Origin: Parvibaculum sp.
GTDB lineage: Bacteria > Pseudomonadota > Alphaproteobacteria > Parvibaculales > Parvibaculaceae
Reading direction: 5' to 3'
Assembly (NCBI GenBank): GCA_030649335.1
Contig: JAUSLL010000132.1
Coordinates: 1-55,221, forward strand
Length of the DNA stretch: 55,221 bases
The notes beneath the pieces are model-generated. The model was not told the DNA's origin and did no database searches. It saw nothing but the letters and a program-made list of their open reading frames with translations. Shown here piece after piece: positions 8,245 to 16,734 of this stretch (position 1 is its first letter; the number at the start of each line of letters is the position of its first letter). A program made the translations under genes and the position numbers.

Positions 8245-9330
8245 ATGAGCGGCACAGAAGGGGTAATCGCAGATAAAGTTACTTCAGACAGCGACTCCAC
8301 CCGGCGTCTGACCTGGGAGACGCGCGTGATGCAGGCAAGTCCGCTCGGTGTCATGGCGACGTCGGTCACCATCACCGTCGGCGTGTTTCTGTCCTATCTG
8401 CTCGCGGCGTGGTGGAACGACCTGCCGATTGTTGTTGTCATTGACAATGAACCGACGCTTTCACTCGATGCCTGGACCGCGCTCTGCATGGCGCTGCTTT
8501 GGGGTTCAGTATTCGGTCTCGGTGAGTATACCCGCATCAACAATCTCGCCGACCTGTTGCTGCTCAAAGGTAAGGGCGTGGTCGTCGAGGCAGCGCAAAT
8601 CGACATTCTGAGATCGGGGCCCATGCGTGCGACGCGCATGCGGGCGCACGTATTTGGCGTAGTCGGGGCTGTTGTGGGCACAATTTTCTACAATATTGTC
8701 TACCAGCCGTTCGGGCGTCCCGTCGATATTTTGAACGCAACGGTGACCAATTACTGGTTCATCTTCATGACGCTCGCGCTTTTTATTGAGATTTTTCGCA
8801 ACCTCTCTTATCTGCGCGCTGACACTATATCCTTCCTGCGTGATCTCGATGATCGTATCGAGATTGATCTCTTCCATGTCAGCAAGCTTGATCCTTTGGG
8901 CCGTATCGCACTCCGTCGATCGCTGCCCTGGCTCGTCAGCAGCGCCATTGTTTTCTTGATGATGTTCGGCCTGTCGAATTCACTGTTGTTCTGGGTGCTA
9001 TGCATTGTCCTGATGATCAATGCGGCGCTTGTCTTCAGCCTGCCGATGTGGCGCGTTCACCGTCTGATCGACGATACCAAAAATTCAGAGCGTGAAAAGT
9101 TGCAAGCTGAGCTTGGTCGCGCGCGCGAGGTCTTTGCGCTCGACAAATCCGCCGATGCCTCCTCGCATCTCACCGCCTTGCTGACGCTCGAAGCCCGTAT
9201 CGAAAATGCTCGCGAATGGCCGCTTGATCTCTCGACGGTCGTGCGCTTTGCCTTCTATCTCGCTTTGCCTCTAGGGTCTTGGCTCGGCGGCGCATTGGTC
9301 GAGCGCGGGCTTGATCTTGTGACGCGCTGA
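8245..9330 (+). CDS. Conserved-looking multi-pass membrane protein of unknown function
   Basis: The product is 361 aa. About seven hydrophobic segments are visible: VMATSVTITVGVFLSYLLAA, ALCMALLWGSVFGLG, VFGVVGAVVGTIFYNIV, WFIFMTLALFIEIF, WLVSSAIVFLMMFGL, LLFWVLCIVLMINAALVFSL and FAFYLALPLGSWLG. Between the last two is a soluble, helical, charged stretch (about residues 275-330: LIDDTKNSEREKLQAELGRAREVFALDKS) that may form a coiled coil. I do not recognise a family or catalytic motif. It starts 10 bases after polA and ends at a hairpin (9333-9368) shared with the convergent GST-like gene, so polA and this gene form a probable operon. Confidence 0.75.
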   Translation: MSGTEGVIADKVTSDSDSTRRLTWETRVMQASPLGVMATSVTITVGVFLSYLLAAWWNDLPIVVVIDNEPTLSLDAWTALCMALLWGSVFGLGEYTRINNLADLLLLKGKGVVVEAAQIDILRSGPMRATRMRAHVFGVVGAVVGTIFYNIVYQPFGRPVDILNATVTNYWFIFMTLALFIEIFRNLSYLRADTISFLRDLDDRIEIDLFHVSKLDPLGRIALRRSLPWLVSSAIVFLMMFGLSNSLLFWVLCIVLMINAALVFSLPMWRVHRLIDDTKNSEREKLQAELGRAREVFALDKSADASSHLTALLTLEARIENAREWPLDLSTVVRFAFYLALPLGSWLGGALVERGLDLVTR

Positions 9331-9332
9331 AG

Positions 9333-9368
9333 CGGAAGCGCCCGGACCGGTTTCGTCCGGGCATTCCG
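9333..9368. terminator. Hairpin between convergent genes
   Basis: An 8-bp GC-rich stem (GCCCGGAC 9340-9347 with GTCCGGGC 9355-9362) is extended outward by CGGAA/TTCCG. It sits between the stop codons of the membrane protein and the GST-like gene. No T-run follows on either strand, so it may be a weak or factor-assisted terminator. Confidence 0.5.
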
Positions 9369-9383
9369 AATTCAAATGATCAA

Positions 9384-10112
9384 TCAGGCGGCTACAGCGA
9401 GTTGCCGTCCGCTGCGAGCAAAAATTTCGCCCATCCTTTCGCAATGAGATACGAGATTGGGCAGCGAAAGGGCGCTCGCTTTGAGAGGGCTGTCGATGTC
9501 CGGCCCGATAATGCTGATGACCATGGCATAGACTGAAGCATCGCAAAGCGTCGGCTTGCTGCCGAAATAGAACGCCTGATCGCCGAGAGCGTCCGACAAG
9601 GCGACGAGATCGGCGTGACCAAGCGCATAAATTTCGTCACGTGTATGAAGACCAATGCCATGGCCGCGCATATTGCTCCACACGCCGCGTCGCGCCATGC
9701 CGCTCACAAGTGACCGCATGCCGAAAGGCATACCCGCGAAAAAAGCCTTGTAAACATGCGGCCAGTTCTCCGCTTCGAACCAGCGGCTGTAAACGAGCAC
9801 CCAATAGAGCCGTTCATCCAGCAGCCGCTGCATGGCATGGGAGAGCGCCCGGTCGCGTGCGCTCAGATGGTTGTCCAGTGAGATCAGGCCATCAGCTTCG
9901 AGCCTGTCGATGATCAGAGTTGAATCGCCGATGCGTTCACCCTTGTATTCCGCAAATGGCACTTTGCCTTTGGGTCCGACACCAGGGTTGGCGACATGGG
10001 TGGTTGTGAAACTGACGCCGGCGAGGCGCAGGGTGCATTCAAGTTTGATACAGAATGAGCTGGGATTAGGTGTGCCTTGTATCGAGGGCGGCGTCGTGAA
10101 AAGGGTAAGCAT
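9384..10112 (-). CDS. Glutathione S-transferase-like protein (metaxin/Faxc-like group)
   Basis: The 242-aa product has a thioredoxin-like N-terminal domain (residues 1 to about 75) with N-P-S-S-F-C-I-K-L-E at the usual active-site helix and KGKVPFAEYKGERIGDST, the cis-proline and D-S glutathione-contact segment. An all-helical C-terminal domain follows, with the capping D near TLCDASVYAMV. The S-F-C-x-K pattern and the short linker fit the metaxin/Faxc-like GST branch rather than classical GSTs. The substrate is unknown. A good ribosome-binding site (GAGGAG) precedes the ATG. It diverges from a WYL-domain regulator, and repeated half-sites in the gap (10146-10195) suggest control by it. Confidence 0.82.
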   Translation of the reverse strand: MLTLFTTPPSIQGTPNPSSFCIKLECTLRLAGVSFTTTHVANPGVGPKGKVPFAEYKGERIGDSTLIIDRLEADGLISLDNHLSARDRALSHAMQRLLDERLYWVLVYSRWFEAENWPHVYKAFFAGMPFGMRSLVSGMARRGVWSNMRGHGIGLHTRDEIYALGHADLVALSDALGDQAFYFGSKPTLCDASVYAMVISIIGPDIDSPLKASALSLPNLVSHCERMGEIFARSGRQLAVAA

Positions 10113-10145
10113 CTGAATTCTCCTCGTCTGATGTTTTTCCTTTAT

Positions 10146-10195
10146 ACTGACACCCTACTGACAGCATGCCGTCAGCAGGGTTCGGGCATGCTGTC
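10146..10195. promoter_or_regulatory. Cluster of ACTGACA-type half-sites, probable WYL-regulator binding region
   Basis: ACTGACA occurs at 10146-10152 and 10157-10163, exactly one helical turn apart. CTGACAGCATGCCGTCAG (10158-10175) is an almost perfect dyad. GACAGCATGCC (10160-10170) is repeated inverted as GGCATGCTGTC (10185-10195). A minus-strand TATAAA at 10141-10146 could be the -10 of the GST-like gene, placing the half-sites over its -35 region. Confidence 0.55.
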
Positions 10196-10218
10196 GGGAT
10201 AACCCGGAGAGAAAGATC

Positions 10219-10920
10219 ATGCGCCGTGCTGACCGCCTTTTTGACATCATCGAGTATCTGCGACGCCACAAGCGCGTGGTGACGGCGGCTGAGCTGGCGG
10301 AGACCCTCGAGGTTTCCGTGCGCACCATCTACCGCGATGTCGCCGATCTGCAGGCAAGCCGCGTGCCGGTCGAGGGTGAGGCGGGGCTCGGCTATATGCT
10401 GCGTTCCGGCTACGAATTGCCGCCGCTGATGTTCAGTGAGGACGAAATCGAAGCGCTTGTCTTCGGCGCGCGCATGGTACGGGCCTGGGGTGATGCGAGT
10501 TTTACAAATGCCGCGGACGGTGCGCTCGCTAAAATCCGCGCCGTTCTGCCCGCCCGTCTCAGTGAGGCAGCCAAGGCCTCACATATCACGGTGGCAAGCA
10601 GCCGCACGCATGACAAAGCGGCTTTCAACGGGAACCTCTCACCAATCCGCCGTGCCATCCGCGAGCGGCGCAAAATAAAAGTGACGTATAAATCTTTAGG
10701 CGATGACACGACGATCCGCGTCCTTCGCCCGCTCGGTCTCGCTTTTTTCGGCCCCTTCTGGATGCTCGCGAGCTGGTGCGAATTGCGGGGCGATTTCCGG
10801 ACCTTCCGTATTGAGCGCTTTGAAAGTGTCAGCGTCACGCAAGAGGCTTTCCGCGATGAGCCCGGTAAAACCGTCGAAGATTTTGTGGCGCGTCCGCAGG
10901 AGCAGGGAAAGTCGGGCTAG
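10219..10920 (+). CDS. HTH-WYL (YafY-type) transcriptional regulator
   Basis: The product is 233 aa. The N-terminal DeoR-like winged helix spans about residues 1-60 (RRADRLFDIIEYLRRH, then VTAAELAETLEVSVRTIYRDV). It is followed by PVEGEAGLGYMLRSGYELPPLMFS, the classic YafY linker with the GxGY element. The WYL domain lies near residues 135-205 (IRRAIRERRKIKVTYKS, LGLAFFGPFWMLASWCE, FRTFRIERF). WYL proteins bind effectors, including nucleic acids in some families, and can activate or repress. It is divergent from the GST-like gene, its likely target. GGAGAG upstream supports the ATG at 10219. Its stop codon overlaps the convergent lipoprotein stop within the four bases CTAG. Confidence 0.9.
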   Translation: MRRADRLFDIIEYLRRHKRVVTAAELAETLEVSVRTIYRDVADLQASRVPVEGEAGLGYMLRSGYELPPLMFSEDEIEALVFGARMVRAWGDASFTNAADGALAKIRAVLPARLSEAAKASHITVASSRTHDKAAFNGNLSPIRRAIRERRKIKVTYKSLGDDTTIRVLRPLGLAFFGPFWMLASWCELRGDFRTFRIERFESVSVTQEAFRDEPGKTVEDFVARPQEQGKSG

Positions 10921-11348
10921 TACCAGCCGCCGGAAAGACTGGTCAGATCAAACTTTTCAGGGGAGATGATCTTAACGGCGTAGCCTTGTCCCTGCGGCGC
11001 AGCCCATGAAAATCCGTTTGGGGAATGCCATGTCTTCACACGGATAACGGCATCGGCACCGACTTTCCGGGCGAGTTTGGCAAAATGAGGGTTCAGTCTC
11101 TCCACATCCCCGTACCATTTGGAGCCAACGTCGATCTGTTGAATGACTTCGTATTTGACGTCGGCGGGAATGTCCGCCGTTGTCACCCAGATCTTGTTTT
11201 CGTGGGCGGCGTAAACCTGGCTTGGCGCGACAGCAGGAGGGGTCATTTCGTAGCGTTTAGTTGAGACAGGGCTATGCGGCGATGAACAACCGGCCAGGCC
11301 TGCAACAGATGTGAGCGCAATCCCCAATATGAGTGCTTTGAATTTCAT
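10917..11348 (-). CDS. Small lipoprotein of unknown function
   Basis: The product is 143 aa. The signal peptide ends in a lipobox, LAGC, with Cys21 as the lipidation site, so it should be membrane-anchored and periplasmic. The mature part contains Y-E-V-I-Q-Q-I-D-V-G-S-K-W-Y-G and LARKVGADAVIRVKTWHSP, a pattern like small YbjQ/DUF-type alpha-beta domains in which a putative heavy-metal-binding-like G-A-D-A-V-I-x-V segment recurs. I do not assign a function. The start at 11348 is the residue that begins the signal peptide; the longer frame is rejected. It is convergent with the WYL regulator and about 70 bases from the pckA terminator. Confidence 0.7.
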   Translation of the reverse strand: MKFKALILGIALTSVAGLAGCSSPHSPVSTKRYEMTPPAVAPSQVYAAHENKIWVTTADIPADVKYEVIQQIDVGSKWYGDVERLNPHFAKLARKVGADAVIRVKTWHSPNGFSWAAPQGQGYAVKIISPEKFDLTSLSGGWY

Positions 11349-11435
11349 CGTGACCCCCGGTGACGGCGTAATGCCCATCTCACAAATATATGATGCATAC
11401 AGACCGTAGTGGGGCGCTATTGATCTGGTCAATAA

Positions 11436-11465
11436 AAAAGGCCGGTCGCAAGTGACCGGCCTTTT
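11436..11465 (-). terminator. Intrinsic terminator of pckA
   Basis: A perfect 12-bp stem (AAAAGGCCGGTC with GACCGGCCTTTT) has a 6-base loop. On the minus strand it is followed by TTTTTTATT. It lies 20 bases after the pckA stop codon. Confidence 0.88.
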
Positions 11466-11485
11466 CAACTTAACGGGCTGAAATC

Positions 11486-13099
11486 TTATTCAGCGGCGTT
11501 CCGCACGGCAGGAGCCGCGTCGCGCACTTCCGGGTCGACCTTGTCGGCAAACTTTTCGAAATTGGCGATGAACATTTTGACGAGCTTCTGCGCCTGTGCG
11601 TCATAAGCGGCCTTGTCGGCCCATGTGTCGCGCGGGTTGAGGATTTTCGTATCCACGCCCGGCACGCTCACCGGCACCTGGAAGCCGAAGTTCGGATCGG
11701 TGCGGAATTCGACATTGGCGAGCGAACCGTCAAGGGCAGCTGCAAGAAGTGCGCGGGTCGCCTTGATCGGCATGCGCGAACCTGTGCCATAGGCACCGCC
11801 CGTCCAGCCTGTGTTGACGAGCCAGCAATCGACTTTGTTTTCAGCAATGAGATCGCGCAGCAGATTGCCGTAATCTGTGGGATGGCGCGACATGAAGGGG
11901 CCACCGAAGCAGGTCGAGAACGTGGCTTCCGGTTCCGTCACACCTTTTTCGGTGCCCGCAACCTTCGCTGTGTAGCCCGACAGGAAATGATACATCGCCT
12001 GGCTCGGTGTGAGCTTGGCGACAGGCGGCAGCACGCCGAAAGCGTCAGCCGTCAGCATGATGACGTTTTTAGGCTGAGGCGCCCGGCCTGTGGAGGATGC
12101 GTTCGGGATGAAGGACAGCGGGTAAGCGCCCCGGCTGTTTTCAGCAAGTGCGGCGCTGTCGAGATCGAGAAGGCGTGTCTTGTCGTCCATCACGACGTTT
12201 TCGAGCACGGTGCCGAAACGCTTGGTGACGGCATAGATTTCCGGTTCGGCTTCAGCCGAAAGCTTGATCATTTTCGCATAGCAGCCGCCTTCGAAGTTGA
12301 AGACGCCGTTTTCTGACCAGCCATGCTCGTCGTCGCCGATCAGCGTGCGGTCAGCAACGGCGGACAATGTTGTCTTGCCGGTGCCCGACAGGCCGAAGAA
12401 GATCGCAGTGTCACCCTTAGGGCCGACGTTGGCTGAGCAATGCATCGGCATCACGCGCTTGGCAGGCAGATCGTAGTTGAGCATCGAGAAGACGGACTTC
12501 TTGATCTCACCGGCGTAGGACGTGTTGGCGATCAGCACGATGCGCTTGGCAAAGTTGCAGGCAATGACGGTCGAGGTGCGCACGCCGTATTTGTCAGCGT
12601 CAGCGACGAAGCTCGGCAGATCGATGATTGTGAATTTCGGATCGAAATCGGCAAGTTCAGATGCCTTGGGTTCGATCAGCAGGTTCTGGATGAAGAGTGA
12701 GTGCCAGGCATATTCGGTATAGATGCGTGTCGGCAGACGGTAGGTTTCATCGGCACCGCCAAAGAGGTCCTGAATGAACAGTTCGCGACCTTCGGCGTGT
12801 TTGAGCATATCGGCATGGAGAAGGTCGAAGGCTTCCGACGTCATCGCCTTGTTGTTGTCCCACCAGACGGTGTTTTCGGTGGTGGCGTCGCGGACGATGA
12901 ATTTGTCTTTGGCGGAGCGGCCGGTGTGGACACCGGTCTTGACGACGAAGGGGCCGTCGGCGGCCACTTGGCCCTCTCCGCGGCGGATCGCCTCTTCATA
13001 AAGCTCGGCCGGACGCAGATTCCAATATTCGGCTTTAAGATTCTTCAAGCCGCTTTTTTCCACGCCATGTTTGCTGATGATAGGCCCGCTCTGTTTCAC
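11486..13099 (-). CDS. pckA: Phosphoenolpyruvate carboxykinase (ATP)
   Basis: The 537-aa product catalyses oxaloacetate + ATP to PEP + CO2 + ADP, the first committed step of gluconeogenesis. Visible landmarks are the substrate-site [10 protein letters not shown] (near 58-67), Mn/ATP-site K-K near 200 and H220 (MHCSANVG), the P-loop [11 protein letters not shown] (236-246), the acidic kinase-2 motif IGDDEHGW (254-261) and the PEPCK-specific [10 protein letters not shown]. The start is a GTG at 13099 because AAGGAGAG lies five bases upstream; an ATG 24 bases earlier has no such site. In rhizobia pckA lies beside chvI; here three genes separate them. A strong terminator follows. Confidence 0.97.
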   Translation of the reverse strand: MKQSGPIISKHGVEKSGLKNLKAEYWNLRPAELYEEAIRRGEGQVAADGPFVVKTGVHTGRSAKDKFIVRDATTENTVWWDNNKAMTSEAFDLLHADMLKHAEGRELFIQDLFGGADETYRLPTRIYTEYAWHSLFIQNLLIEPKASELADFDPKFTIIDLPSFVADADKYGVRTSTVIACNFAKRIVLIANTSYAGEIKKSVFSMLNYDLPAKRVMPMHCSANVGPKGDTAIFFGLSGTGKTTLSAVADRTLIGDDEHGWSENGVFNFEGGCYAKMIKLSAEAEPEIYAVTKRFGTVLENVVMDDKTRLLDLDSAALAENSRGAYPLSFIPNASSTGRAPQPKNVIMLTADAFGVLPPVAKLTPSQAMYHFLSGYTAKVAGTEKGVTEPEATFSTCFGGPFMSRHPTDYGNLLRDLIAENKVDCWLVNTGWTGGAYGTGSRMPIKATRALLAAALDGSLANVEFRTDPNFGFQVPVSVPGVDTKILNPRDTWADKAAYDAQAQKLVKMFIANFEKFADKVDPEVRDAAPAVRNAAE

Positions 13100-13104
13100 G
13101 CCGT

Positions 13105-13112
13105 CTCTCCTT
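13105..13112 (-). promoter_or_regulatory. Ribosome-binding site that fixes the pckA GTG start
   Basis: On the minus strand AAGGAGAG is five bases upstream of GTG (13099-13097). This decides the start against the in-frame ATG at 13123, which would place the Shine-Dalgarno sequence inside the coding region. Confidence 0.75.
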
Positions 13113-13250
13113 GGTCTTGCCACTGAAGCTGTATGGGTCGGCGCTCTTCAATTCGCCGGGCCACACCTTGTGCCTCTGTGCCTGAAAACTCTGTCCATCC
13201 GGCGTCCGCTTGTCTTCCCCTGGCAGGCGGTGGTGCCGATCCTAATTCAA

Positions 13251-13270
13251 CCCGCCCGTATGCAGGCGGG
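13251..13270 (-). terminator. Possible weak terminator downstream of the M20 peptidase gene
   Basis: CCCGCC (13251-13256) and GGCGGG (13265-13270) pair around an 8-base loop. On the minus strand the hairpin is followed by TTGAATT, a poor T-run. It lies about 100 bases after the M20 stop and within the pckA upstream region, so it could also be a regulatory hairpin. Confidence 0.35.
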
Positions 13271-13372
13271 GCTTTATGCGGCGCACATTAGTTGCGAGCA
13301 GTTATGAGCGCAACGGGCTGATGATATCAGGGTGAACGGAAAGGCGCTTCGCCGCACCCTCCATCGCATCCC

Positions 13373-14872
13373 TTAAAGCTCAGGCGCGTCCAGATTTTGC
13401 ATCATCGAGACGTAAAATCCCACAGCTTCCCCCAGGGAAGCAACCGGTACGCGCTCGTTTGTAGCGTGAAAACCCGCCAATTCTGCCGCATTGAGCCTCA
13501 GGGGCACAAAGCGGAAGACATTGTCGGTAAGTGGCAGGTAGTGGCGTGAATCCGTGCCCGCCACCGTCAAATTGGGGGCAATGAGAGCATCGGGAAAGCT
13601 CGCGCTGATGCTTTGGCGCAACAGCGCAAAGGAAGCGCCTTCGAGATTAGAGACAGCAGAAGCTTCGCGTGCGCCTTCGAGGGTCGCTATATCGACCTCC
13701 GGGTCGTCAATTGCCGCTGTCACATGGGCAATGGCACTTTCGATTGTGTCGCGCCGATGCAGGCGGAAATTGATGATGCCTTCGGCCTCCGGCGGCAGGA
13801 CATTTTCTTTCACGCCGGCTTTTAGCATGGTCGGGGCAATGGTCGTATGAAGTTGCGCGCCGGTCGAGGGTTCGGCCGACATCAGCGACACCACAAGCGG
13901 TTCAAAGAGCCACATATTGGCAAACACCATGCGCCGGGTGAAAGGCATGGCAGGGGCCAATGCATCAAGCATGGCGCGGGTCGGTACATCCATACCGCTT
14001 TTGAAAGGCGCGGCGCCGACGTGGGTCATGGCCTTGATAAGTCGTCCGACAGCAGTCTCGTTTTGTGCGGGCGGCATAGAAGAGTGACCACCTTTGGCAT
14101 GCGCTGTCAGCTGCAGCGTCATGTAGCCCTTTTCAGCAATGCCGATGATAGCGACAGGTCCGGTGACCCCGCCGACCACGCCTTGCGTGACCATGCCGCC
14201 TTCATCGGAAACAAAAGCGAGTTTCACGCCGCGTGCTTCCAGCATTTGCGCGATCTTGAGATTGCCGTTAAGGCCGCTTACTTCTTCGTCATGGCCAAAG
14301 GCAAACATGATTGTGCGCTTGGGCTGAAAGCTCTGTGCAGAGAGAGTTTCAGCCGCTTCCAGCATGGCGATCAGCGAGCCCTTGCAATCGATCGCGCCGC
14401 GACCCCAGACGGACCCGTCAGCGATCTCACCTGCAAATGGCGCATGTATCCAATCACCTTCGGTGCCTGCGACCACCGGCACCACATCCATATGCGACAT
14501 CAACAGCACGGGCTTCAGGCTCTCGTCGCTTCCCCTCCATGTAAAGAGAAGTGAATAGTCAGACACGATTTCGCGCGTCGTGGCGGCAGTAAAGGCGGGG
14601 TAGGTTGCAGAAATAAAATCACGAAAATCTACAAGGGCTTTCTGTGACGCTTCTGCCTTGTCGCCGGTTGCGCCGCGCTGCCAACTGATCGTCGGCATTT
14701 TGATTGCCGCGCTCAAGTTTGCGGCCGCCCGCATCGCTGCGTCATTCGAAATCGGCGCGGGCAGGGCCGAGGCATCGACCACAGGAGGCGGAGGCAGCAT
14801 GAGCGTGCGCCCGATCACCACCGCGATCAAAACCAGCACAATGGCCAGAATGCCGGCAACGAGACGTTTCAT
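13373..14872 (-). CDS. Membrane-anchored M20-family peptidase (carboxypeptidase S/PM20D1-like)
   Basis: The product is 499 aa. An N-terminal hydrophobic anchor (about residues 5-27, VAGILAIVLVLIAVVIGRTLML) is followed by the di-zinc M20 catalytic domain. Metal and catalytic residues are visible: H127 in SHMDVVP, D162 in WGRGAIDCKG, and the E196-E197 pair in GHDEEVSG. The dimerisation-domain histidine is in KGGHSSMPP. The long form with an N-terminal anchor matches the carboxypeptidase S/PM20D1 branch, which cleaves or forms N-acyl amino acids; the actual substrate is inferred only. It stands alone, with about 270 bases to pckA. Confidence 0.9.
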   Translation of the reverse strand: MKRLVAGILAIVLVLIAVVIGRTLMLPPPPVVDASALPAPISNDAAMRAAANLSAAIKMPTISWQRGATGDKAEASQKALVDFRDFISATYPAFTAATTREIVSDYSLLFTWRGSDESLKPVLLMSHMDVVPVVAGTEGDWIHAPFAGEIADGSVWGRGAIDCKGSLIAMLEAAETLSAQSFQPKRTIMFAFGHDEEVSGLNGNLKIAQMLEARGVKLAFVSDEGGMVTQGVVGGVTGPVAIIGIAEKGYMTLQLTAHAKGGHSSMPPAQNETAVGRLIKAMTHVGAAPFKSGMDVPTRAMLDALAPAMPFTRRMVFANMWLFEPLVVSLMSAEPSTGAQLHTTIAPTMLKAGVKENVLPPEAEGIINFRLHRRDTIESAIAHVTAAIDDPEVDIATLEGAREASAVSNLEGASFALLRQSISASFPDALIAPNLTVAGTDSRHYLPLTDNVFRFVPLRLNAAELAGFHATNERVPVASLGEAVGFYVSMMQNLDAPEL

Positions 14873-14977
14873 GAATTTGTTCCCCGATTTGCGCCCGGCT
14901 TTTGCTTCAGGCGTGTTGTCCTTTTGCGGCCAAGTATTGCCGCTTCGGCGCGGCGCGGTCTAGTATTGCCTAGCCCG

Positions 14978-15097
14978 CTAGCCGTCCGATTTTTCGTCCC
15001 AGGCGTCTGGCCTCTCATTTAAATGCCGTTGGAAGCCGTAGAGGCGCATAAGGGCCTCAGGACGCATTTCGCCGCGCAGGATCGATGTCAGCCTCAT
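14978..15097 (-). CDS. Possible 39-residue small protein
   Basis: An ORF of 39 codons begins MRLTSILRGEMRPEALMRLY and ends in DEKSDG. A strong Shine-Dalgarno-like GGGGAGG lies four bases before its ATG, on the minus strand. The composition is protein-like and it fills most of the gap between the peptidase and TetR genes. Against it, its ATG overlaps the ATG of the opposite-strand TetR gene, and its apparent ribosome-binding site is the complement of TetR codons for Pro-Pro-Leu. I cannot assign a family. Confidence 0.3.
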   Translation of the reverse strand: MRLTSILRGEMRPEALMRLYGFQRHLNERPDAWDEKSDG

Positions 15098-15728
15098 GAA
15101 GCCTCCCCTTAACCGCGTCGGTCGTCCCGCCAAGGGCGCGCCCTCCCGCGCCGATCATGTCGTTGCCAGCGCCGCGGAGATGTTTCTGCGCCTTGGTTAT
15201 GATGCTGTTTCGGTTGACGCGATTGCCGCTGCGGGTGGGCTGTCCAAAGCCACCATCTACCGGCATTTCACCGATAAGCCTGCGCTTTTTGGTGCTGTTG
15301 TTTCTTATCTGTTGGCAAGTCATGTCGATGAAGCAGGCCTTGCTGCCGCGCTCAATCATCCACCTCACCAGGCCCTCACGGCCTTCGCCAATATCTCGCT
15401 GGATGTCATGTCGAGCGAGGGAGGGCTCGCCCTTTTCCGCCTCGTCATTGGAGGTGTTCAGAGCTTTCCCGAGCTTGGATCAATTTTCTATGAACGCGCC
15501 ATGGGGGTGATGATCGCCCGGCTCGAAACTTATCTAATGCGGGCTGATGCCGAAGGGGTGCTCGCTGTGCCCGATCCGCGTCTTGCCGCTTTCCAGTTTC
15601 TTGGCCTTTATAAAGAGGCGCTGTTCTGGCCGCATCTTGTCCTCGGCACCGGCTTACCGTTGAAAGCCTCCCGAAAAAAAGTCATCGCTCGCGCCGTAGA
15701 AATATTTATCGCCAGTCACAGTGCTTGA
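15096..15728 (+). CDS. TetR/AcrR-family regulator (AefR-like C-terminal domain)
   Basis: The product is 210 aa. The helix-turn-helix spans about residues 18-64 (ADHVVASAAEMFLRLGYDAVSVDAIAAAGGLSKATIYRHF). The C-terminal half (SSEGGLALFRLVIGGVQSFPELGSIFYERA) matches the AefR-like TetR_C group, which often controls efflux or lipid and hydrocarbon genes. The downstream alpha/beta hydrolase starts 79 bases later on the same strand, with an interrupted palindrome (15759-15775) between them, so auto-control and control of the hydrolase are plausible. The ATG at 15096 lacks a strong ribosome-binding site (AGGA is 13 bases upstream), but the DNA-binding helices need this much N-terminus. Confidence 0.88.
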   Translation: MKPPLNRVGRPAKGAPSRADHVVASAAEMFLRLGYDAVSVDAIAAAGGLSKATIYRHFTDKPALFGAVVSYLLASHVDEAGLAAALNHPPHQALTAFANISLDVMSSEGGLALFRLVIGGVQSFPELGSIFYERAMGVMIARLETYLMRADAEGVLAVPDPRLAAFQFLGLYKEALFWPHLVLGTGLPLKASRKKVIARAVEIFIASHSA

Positions 15729-15758
15729 CGCCTTGCCTTTCGGATTTCTTTTTAATAG

Positions 15759-15775
15759 AACGATATAGTTTCGTT
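15759..15775. promoter_or_regulatory. Possible TetR operator before the hydrolase gene
   Basis: The inverted repeat AACGA-N7-TCGTT lies in an AT-rich stretch between the TetR and hydrolase genes. Its length and position suit a TetR-family operator over the hydrolase promoter. Confidence 0.4.
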
Positions 15776-15807
15776 TTATCAGAAAATTCGGCGAGGAGAT
15801 TAAGCCA

Positions 15808-16734
15808 ATGCCTTTCAAGCGGAAGGATATTGAGTTTCAAAGTGAAGGCACGCGCTGTGCTGGCTGGCTCTATTTGCCGGAGGGCGCGGATGCGTCAAAG
15901 CCCGTGCCCGGCATCGTCATGGCCCATGGCATTGCCGCCGTGAAGGAAATGCTCGATGTGCCAGCTTTTGCTGAAGCCTTTGCCGAAGCGGGTTTTGCTG
16001 TTCTGCTGTTTGACTATCGCTTTTGGGGTGCGTCGGATGGAGAGCCGCGCCATCAGGTTTTCCCGTCGGCCCAGATCGAAGATTTCCGCAACGCGATATC
16101 GGAACTGGCGCGCCATCTGGCGGTTGATGAGTCACGGCTCGGCGTTTGGGGCACATCTTTTGCGGGAGGGCATGCGCTCCATCTTGGTGCATTTGAGCCA
16201 CGCATAAAATGTGTCGTCTCGCAGGCGCCAGCTGTCGATCTGCTGCGCAATATGCGCTTGGTTTCACCACCCGAAGCGATTGAGGCGATGCGTGCTGCCT
16301 TTGCCGAAGACCGCCGCCGCCGCTACGAAGGTGAGCCCGGGGCGATCCTGCCGGTTGTCGCCGCCGATGGAGAACCTTGTCTGCTGCCGGGTGAGACAAA
16401 CCGGCTTTTGCGCGAGCGTGAGCTGAAACACCTCCCCTCGCTCGGGAACGAGATCACCCTTGCCTCGATTGAAAAACTGCTCGAATACGCGCCGAGCCTC
16501 ATCTCAGACCGCATTGCGCCCGTACCCTTGCTGATGATTGTGGTGGAGGATGATGAACTGACGCCGTCGGAACTTGCGCTTGAAGCCTTTGAGCGCGCGG
16601 GCGAACCAAAACAGCTTCTGAAACTCAAGGGCGGACATTACGTCGTGTACCGCAGCGACAGCCAAGAAGGTTTTGAGGAGGCCTCCAGCGCCGCCACAGC
16701 ATGGTTCACTCGTCATTTGGGTAGGCTTACCTGA
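15808..16734 (+). CDS. Alpha/beta hydrolase (dienelactone-hydrolase/S15-like)
   Basis: The product is 308 aa. Core landmarks are the oxyanion region VMAHGIAAVKE, the FDYRFWGASDGEPR strand-loop, the nucleophile elbow WGTSFAGGHAL (Ser in G-T-S-F-A, a small variation of G-x-S-x-G), the acid in VVEDDELTPSE and the catalytic His in KGGHYVVY. The charged insert after MRAAFAEDRRRR is a lid-like region. There is no signal peptide, so it is cytosolic. The fold and triad are clear, the substrate is not. GAGGAG precedes the ATG. The upstream TetR gene and the palindrome at 15759 suggest substrate-inducible expression. Confidence 0.85.
   Translation: MPFKRKDIEFQSEGTRCAGWLYLPEGADASKPVPGIVMAHGIAAVKEMLDVPAFAEAFAEAGFAVLLFDYRFWGASDGEPRHQVFPSAQIEDFRNAISELARHLAVDESRLGVWGTSFAGGHALHLGAFEPRIKCVVSQAPAVDLLRNMRLVSPPEAIEAMRAAFAEDRRRRYEGEPGAILPVVAADGEPCLLPGETNRLLRERELKHLPSLGNEITLASIEKLLEYAPSLISDRIAPVPLLMIVVEDDELTPSELALEAFERAGEPKQLLKLKGGHYVVYRSDSQEGFEEASSAATAWFTRHLGRLT

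Noticed and set aside
10917..10920. Four-base CTAG shared by two convergent stop codons
   Set aside because: A neat overlap but common in compact genomes; noted in the gene entries, not raised as a finding.
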